A stretch of DNA of 64,000 bases from Episyrphus balteatus (lineage: Eukaryota > Arthropoda > Insecta > Diptera > Syrphidae), in assembly GCF_945859705.1 (NCBI RefSeq), contig NC_079136.1, positions 97,587,120 to 97,651,119 on the forward strand. Direction: 5' to 3'. A model generated the notes under the pieces. That model was given only the letters and a program-made list of their open reading frames with translations. It made no database searches and was not told the origin of the DNA. A program made the position numbers and the translations under genes. Below, in pieces: positions 60,201-64,000 of the stretch; positions within the stretch are counted from its first letter, which is position 1, and each line of letters starts with the position of its first letter.

Positions 60201-63200
60201 TGGGGTTTAAATTTTTTTTTTAATTACTTTGCTGCGGGAAGATACATAAATTTGTGAGCCATCATCACAAGAGTCTTAGGACAAGTGATTCTTGCAAAAA
60301 AGGGTCAATACAACTATAGAATTAATTTTACAGCTAAAAAAGAAAAAGATTAATATAAATTGCCAAATTTTTTTAAATCAACTTTTATGCGTTGCAGATT
60401 AAAATTAAAATGCATAAATGAAGCCTGTTCCAATTCGCCATTGGGGGGAATTGAAATCCAACAACAACATTAAACTTTTTTCTGCACCAAACTTCAGATG
60501 AAGAAAATGTAGCTTGGTCATGTTGTGTGACAAGTTATTACCAACATATATGTATATGCTGGTTGGCGAAAAATATAACTCGCTTGAGAAGTTGATGGTT
60601 AAAAACAAACGAAAAAGTAAAAAAAAAAAAACAGAATTCGTTGGTATTTCGAATTAAGCAAAAAAAAAGAAACATTCCAATATACGTATCTATAAGACAG
60701 CTGTGAATAAATTGATTGGTTGTTGGTTTATGTTGATTCAAGAGGAAAAAAGGAAAGTTTTTTTGTTTTTTAAATATTAAAATAGACCTGCTATATAGTG
60801 TTTTACAAGTGGATTCGATGAGAAAGATGGTTATGACAGTTAGGAGTGACAGGACACATTCTCCAATAGTAATAGTAATTGAGGGAAAAAATTGCATGAA
60901 ACTCTTCAACATTTGCAGAAAATAATAATAACGAACCATTTGGTTTTATGATTTCTGATGTCAATTTTTTTGACAGTAGTTTAAACAATGTGATTTTGAA
61001 TTCATAATACTTGAGTTTTATGATTTCAATCCGGAATGTCAAAAGAAAATGGATTAAACATGTTTGGTTTAACACAAAGGAAGAGATAAATGGTGTTTTC
61101 AGTTGTTCAGGCAACTTTTGAAAGTTTTTTACTGACTCCTGGAAGGATAATGTAATCTTTATTGTTTATTGATTGTGTTATTGCTATTTTTAAAAGACAA
61201 ACAACAACAAAGAATAACAAAAGACTTGCGGAAATGCTGTTCTTCGATTGAAAACGTTATTAATCATTTGGTCAGAATCATTAGATTCTAATTGACGACA
61301 GTTTATTAATCAAAATTTAAAAAAATAATTTTTGAATATTAAAAAGATTTCCCTAGCTAAGAAAAATTTATTTATGAAAATATTAAAACAAAAAACTACA
61401 CATTTTTTTGTATTAAATTACAAAACAGAAGTTTAAGAAAAAGGATGGTTAAGTGAGTTTGAAGAGGAAAAAAAATCACCTTACGGCAACATTGTGCATA
61501 ATATTAATGATCATACTTTTTCTCTCACTCCTGGGAAACTTGTAATAAGTTCTTTAGTAGGTAGGGACAAAAAAATCCACAATGATAGTCAATTTAGCTG
61601 GGAAAATTCTTTTCAAACGGCCTGGGGCTATAACTACATTTGTACTATAGGTACAAAGAAAAGGAAAATTAAAATCATTTTAGCTCCTTGATAGAACAAC
61701 TTATTACACTTACATATGGGGTTGGGAAGTTTGCAATAAATTAATGTTGCTGATCTTCCTGGATACGTTTATTGTTGTTGCTATAAAGACACCTATCTTA
61801 TTTTTATGACAAGAAAACCACACATTGGCATTGACAGCGAAAATCAACGATTGAATGCAAACAAAAATCATAGGACACTCATTCTATATAAATACCCATT
61901 CAGCCATCCATCAAGACCGTTTTTTTTTGTTTGGTTTACAATGTGGTCGAATCGTTTTGAAAAATAAAAAACTACTATGTTGTTTTATTTTTCGATAGTT
62001 TGTTCGTCGTTTTGCAATAACACACCATAGCATGACATTAAAAATAAAATTTGTGAACAGAAAATGAATAAAAAAAAAAAGAAAAAATTCAAAAGGGAGT
62101 CGGACAAGAAGCAGAAGTACATGCATTTGGCATTGATTAATTGGAAGCTACCTTCAGGTTGAGAGAAGTAGATATAGCTTGTGCTCATTGGTACCTACCA
62201 TCAGAGTACCAGCAGCATGGGCGCAAAAGGTCAAGTCACCGGCTAACAGATGCAATTTATGTTTTTAAATGAAATTCCATTCTCTGTTGTATAGTGCTGC
62301 CCCGGTGTTTTGCTGTGTGTGATGGTGGTGTATGCCATGCCAAGGTGGCATTATAGCATCACCACTTGATCCCTTACAAAATGCTATAAGAAAATAAATG
62401 TAAAAAAAAAATCACAAGAACCCCAAACAGGTATTTAAAAAAAATAACACCAGCATTTAATGGAGAAAAACAAAAACAACAACACCCAGGGACAAGGTAA
62501 GGCAGGGCTGGGTAGGGTGTAGGGTAGGCAGCACTATAGCGAAAAAAATGATCATCTTTTTAAAAATGACTTTCCATGTTCGATGGCAGTGCAACACACA
62601 TATTTCAGGATGGTTGGCTGTTTGGTTGGTGGAAGACCGGCCGGGTGCCTTAAACCTTTGCCAGCTTTCAGGGCTTAAAAGGATGATTGTCTTGAAATTA
62701 ATCCTCACAAAGTATCTTACAGGAATCTGTGCTATGTATCTTTTTATCTTTCGATGAGGATGACGAGGCTTTACAGTGAGAATATGTACATGACAACAAC
62801 AACACACACAACAAAAAAACATACAACTGAAATCAACAGCTTGCTGTTGCTGAAAAGGAAGAAATGTTTTCGAATGTTTGTTGGAGCTCTTTAAATACTA
62901 TCGACGGCAACGACGGCGGTGGTGGTGGCGGCGGCGGCGGCGTGGGTCTGTTTCCTTCTAGTCTTTTCACATGTTTATAGGGCTTAAGCCCACAGCACAC
63001 TAGCACCATCGGCATACCCAGGTACTCTACACAATATACTGTCAAGTCAGACAGACAGATAGAGGAAGTCTCTTACTCCTCCCAAGGATTTTATTTCTTG
63101 ATTCATTTCGGTTTTTATTTCCTCTTGTTTTTTTTTTTTTAGATCTCTCTTTCTTTCTTCTTATTCTCCTCATCTTCGACGGCTTTTCTTCTAAATTACT

Positions 63201-63517
63201 TGATTGTGTTTAAGTATTGCACTGCATGTCCTGTTTTTGTTGGAATGCAGTTGAAATAAAATACAAAAAGAAAAAAAAAAGTGGTAAAGGATGGATTTTT
63301 GTTTCCCTGGGATTTTGTATTTTAAAAAGAATTCGATGTCATAAATCTTACACTTATCCATGGGTAATGGGTTTTCTAGGGTCGTAGTCGATACTAGTTA
63401 AAATAAGAAAGAAAAAGACGAAGTAGGATTGGATGGTATTATATTAGTCTAGCAGGTATTTATCACAGGTATCTAGGATTTTTCATCTTCAGTTGTACCG
63501 TCTGGGAAAGAACTGAA

Positions 63518-63555
63518 CAAAAAAAAAAAATATATGTATATATGTACATATACCC
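63518..63555. repeat. Poly-A and AT-rich microsatellite
   Basis: A-run followed by TATATGTATATATGTACATATA. Simple sequence only. Confidence 0.6.
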
Positions 63556-64000
63556 AAAGGTATAATCATTCAAGCAATTAAGTATTCCATTTATAATCTT
63601 TTCAGTGCAGCACTTGTTGAATTTTTTAACAATAGAAAATAAAGAACAAGGTTTTCATACATAATTTAGTCTGTTTTTTTTTTTGTAACATCTGCTTCAC
63701 AGTGATTTCGATGCAAAGACTATCTAATTGATGCGTACGTTTCGTTGAACAAATCTAATAGATATTTCAAAGTGACAGATAAAAGTCATGTTCCCGTACT
63801 GCAAAATTGCATGAAATTCTTTTCATACGAATTGAGCATCGAACTGTCAAACGCTTATTTTAGTTGTTAACGTTTTATCATTTTTAAACGAAACTTAAAG
63901 CTGATATTTTTCTTAAAGAAAAAATATCTGCCAAATGAACGTTCCAAGTGACAATATGCTAAGAAAATTTGCTGACAAACACAAGTGTCAAATGTTAAGC

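Larger units (their letters stand above)
57011..64000 (-). other. Dl: Delta intron, incomplete at the window edge
   Basis: At least 6990 bp. I searched by eye on the minus strand for the signal peptide and the MNNL motifs of fly Delta and found none, so those exons should lie beyond 64000. The region has GA/GAAA repeats (57121-57240), CAG tracts (about 58455-58490), ATGATG tracts (59404-59420) and more balanced, GC-containing blocks at 58.3-58.6, 59.1-60.1 and 62.1-63.0 kb that could hold enhancers. Many short open frames, none convincing. Confidence 0.7.

Noticed and set aside
57011..64000. Possible Delta MNNL or signal-peptide exon
   Set aside because: No minus-strand match to the expected fly Delta motifs was seen, so those exons are taken to lie beyond the window.

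Overview
The window is AT-rich animal DNA carrying the 3' two-thirds of one clearly identifiable gene, the Notch ligand Delta (Dl), on the minus strand. The deduced protein follows fly Delta closely through the DSL domain, nine EGF repeats, the membrane segment, the cytoplasmic NEQN and IIKNTW motifs and the GTPHM C-terminus. This points to a brachyceran fly (Diptera). The multi-kilobase introns, crowded transposons and a divergent glycine-rich cytoplasmic tail suggest a larger genome than Drosophila. The family or species cannot be settled from this sequence.

Layout: positions 1-43,900 lie downstream (3') of Delta and are mostly non-coding. They are filled with transposon copies, most of them non-autonomous and palindromic. 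In order these are: three foldback elements with the same CAGGGTGTCCC ends (274-3784); a Harbinger-type MITE (3998-4673); a decayed Penelope-like retroelement with RT and GIY-YIG remnants between perfect 161-bp inverted repeats (9620-11309); a 1.39-kb MITE that splits a 112-codon open frame (12644-14373); a hAT-type MITE with a perfect 8-bp target duplication (17852-18808); a duplicated repeat with tRNA-like segments (25.4-27.2 kb); a LINE 3'-end remnant (29.3-29.5 kb); a cluster of small inverted-repeat elements and a pogo/Jerky-like transposase remnant (32.0-36.9 kb); and further inverted-repeat elements at 39-41.5 kb. Two weak candidate genes lie here: the split open frame at 12.6-14.4 kb, with a TATA box and possible leader exon, and a 51-codon frame at 24,171-24,326 encoding a possible small secreted basic peptide.

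Positions 41,979-43,914 are the very AT-rich presumed Delta 3' UTR and flank. Delta coding exons lie at 43,915-45,670, 50,545-50,599 and 56,762-57,010. Both internal donors read GTAAGT, and codons split across junctions restore P and Q. The exons for the signal peptide and most of the N-terminal (MNNL) domain are not in the window and should lie beyond 64,000. The introns are rich in simple repeats, and one contains a 1.6-kb foldback element (52,253-53,857).

I see no tRNA or rRNA genes, no CRISPR and no bacterial features. Apart from Delta, no complete protein-coding gene can be asserted with confidence.
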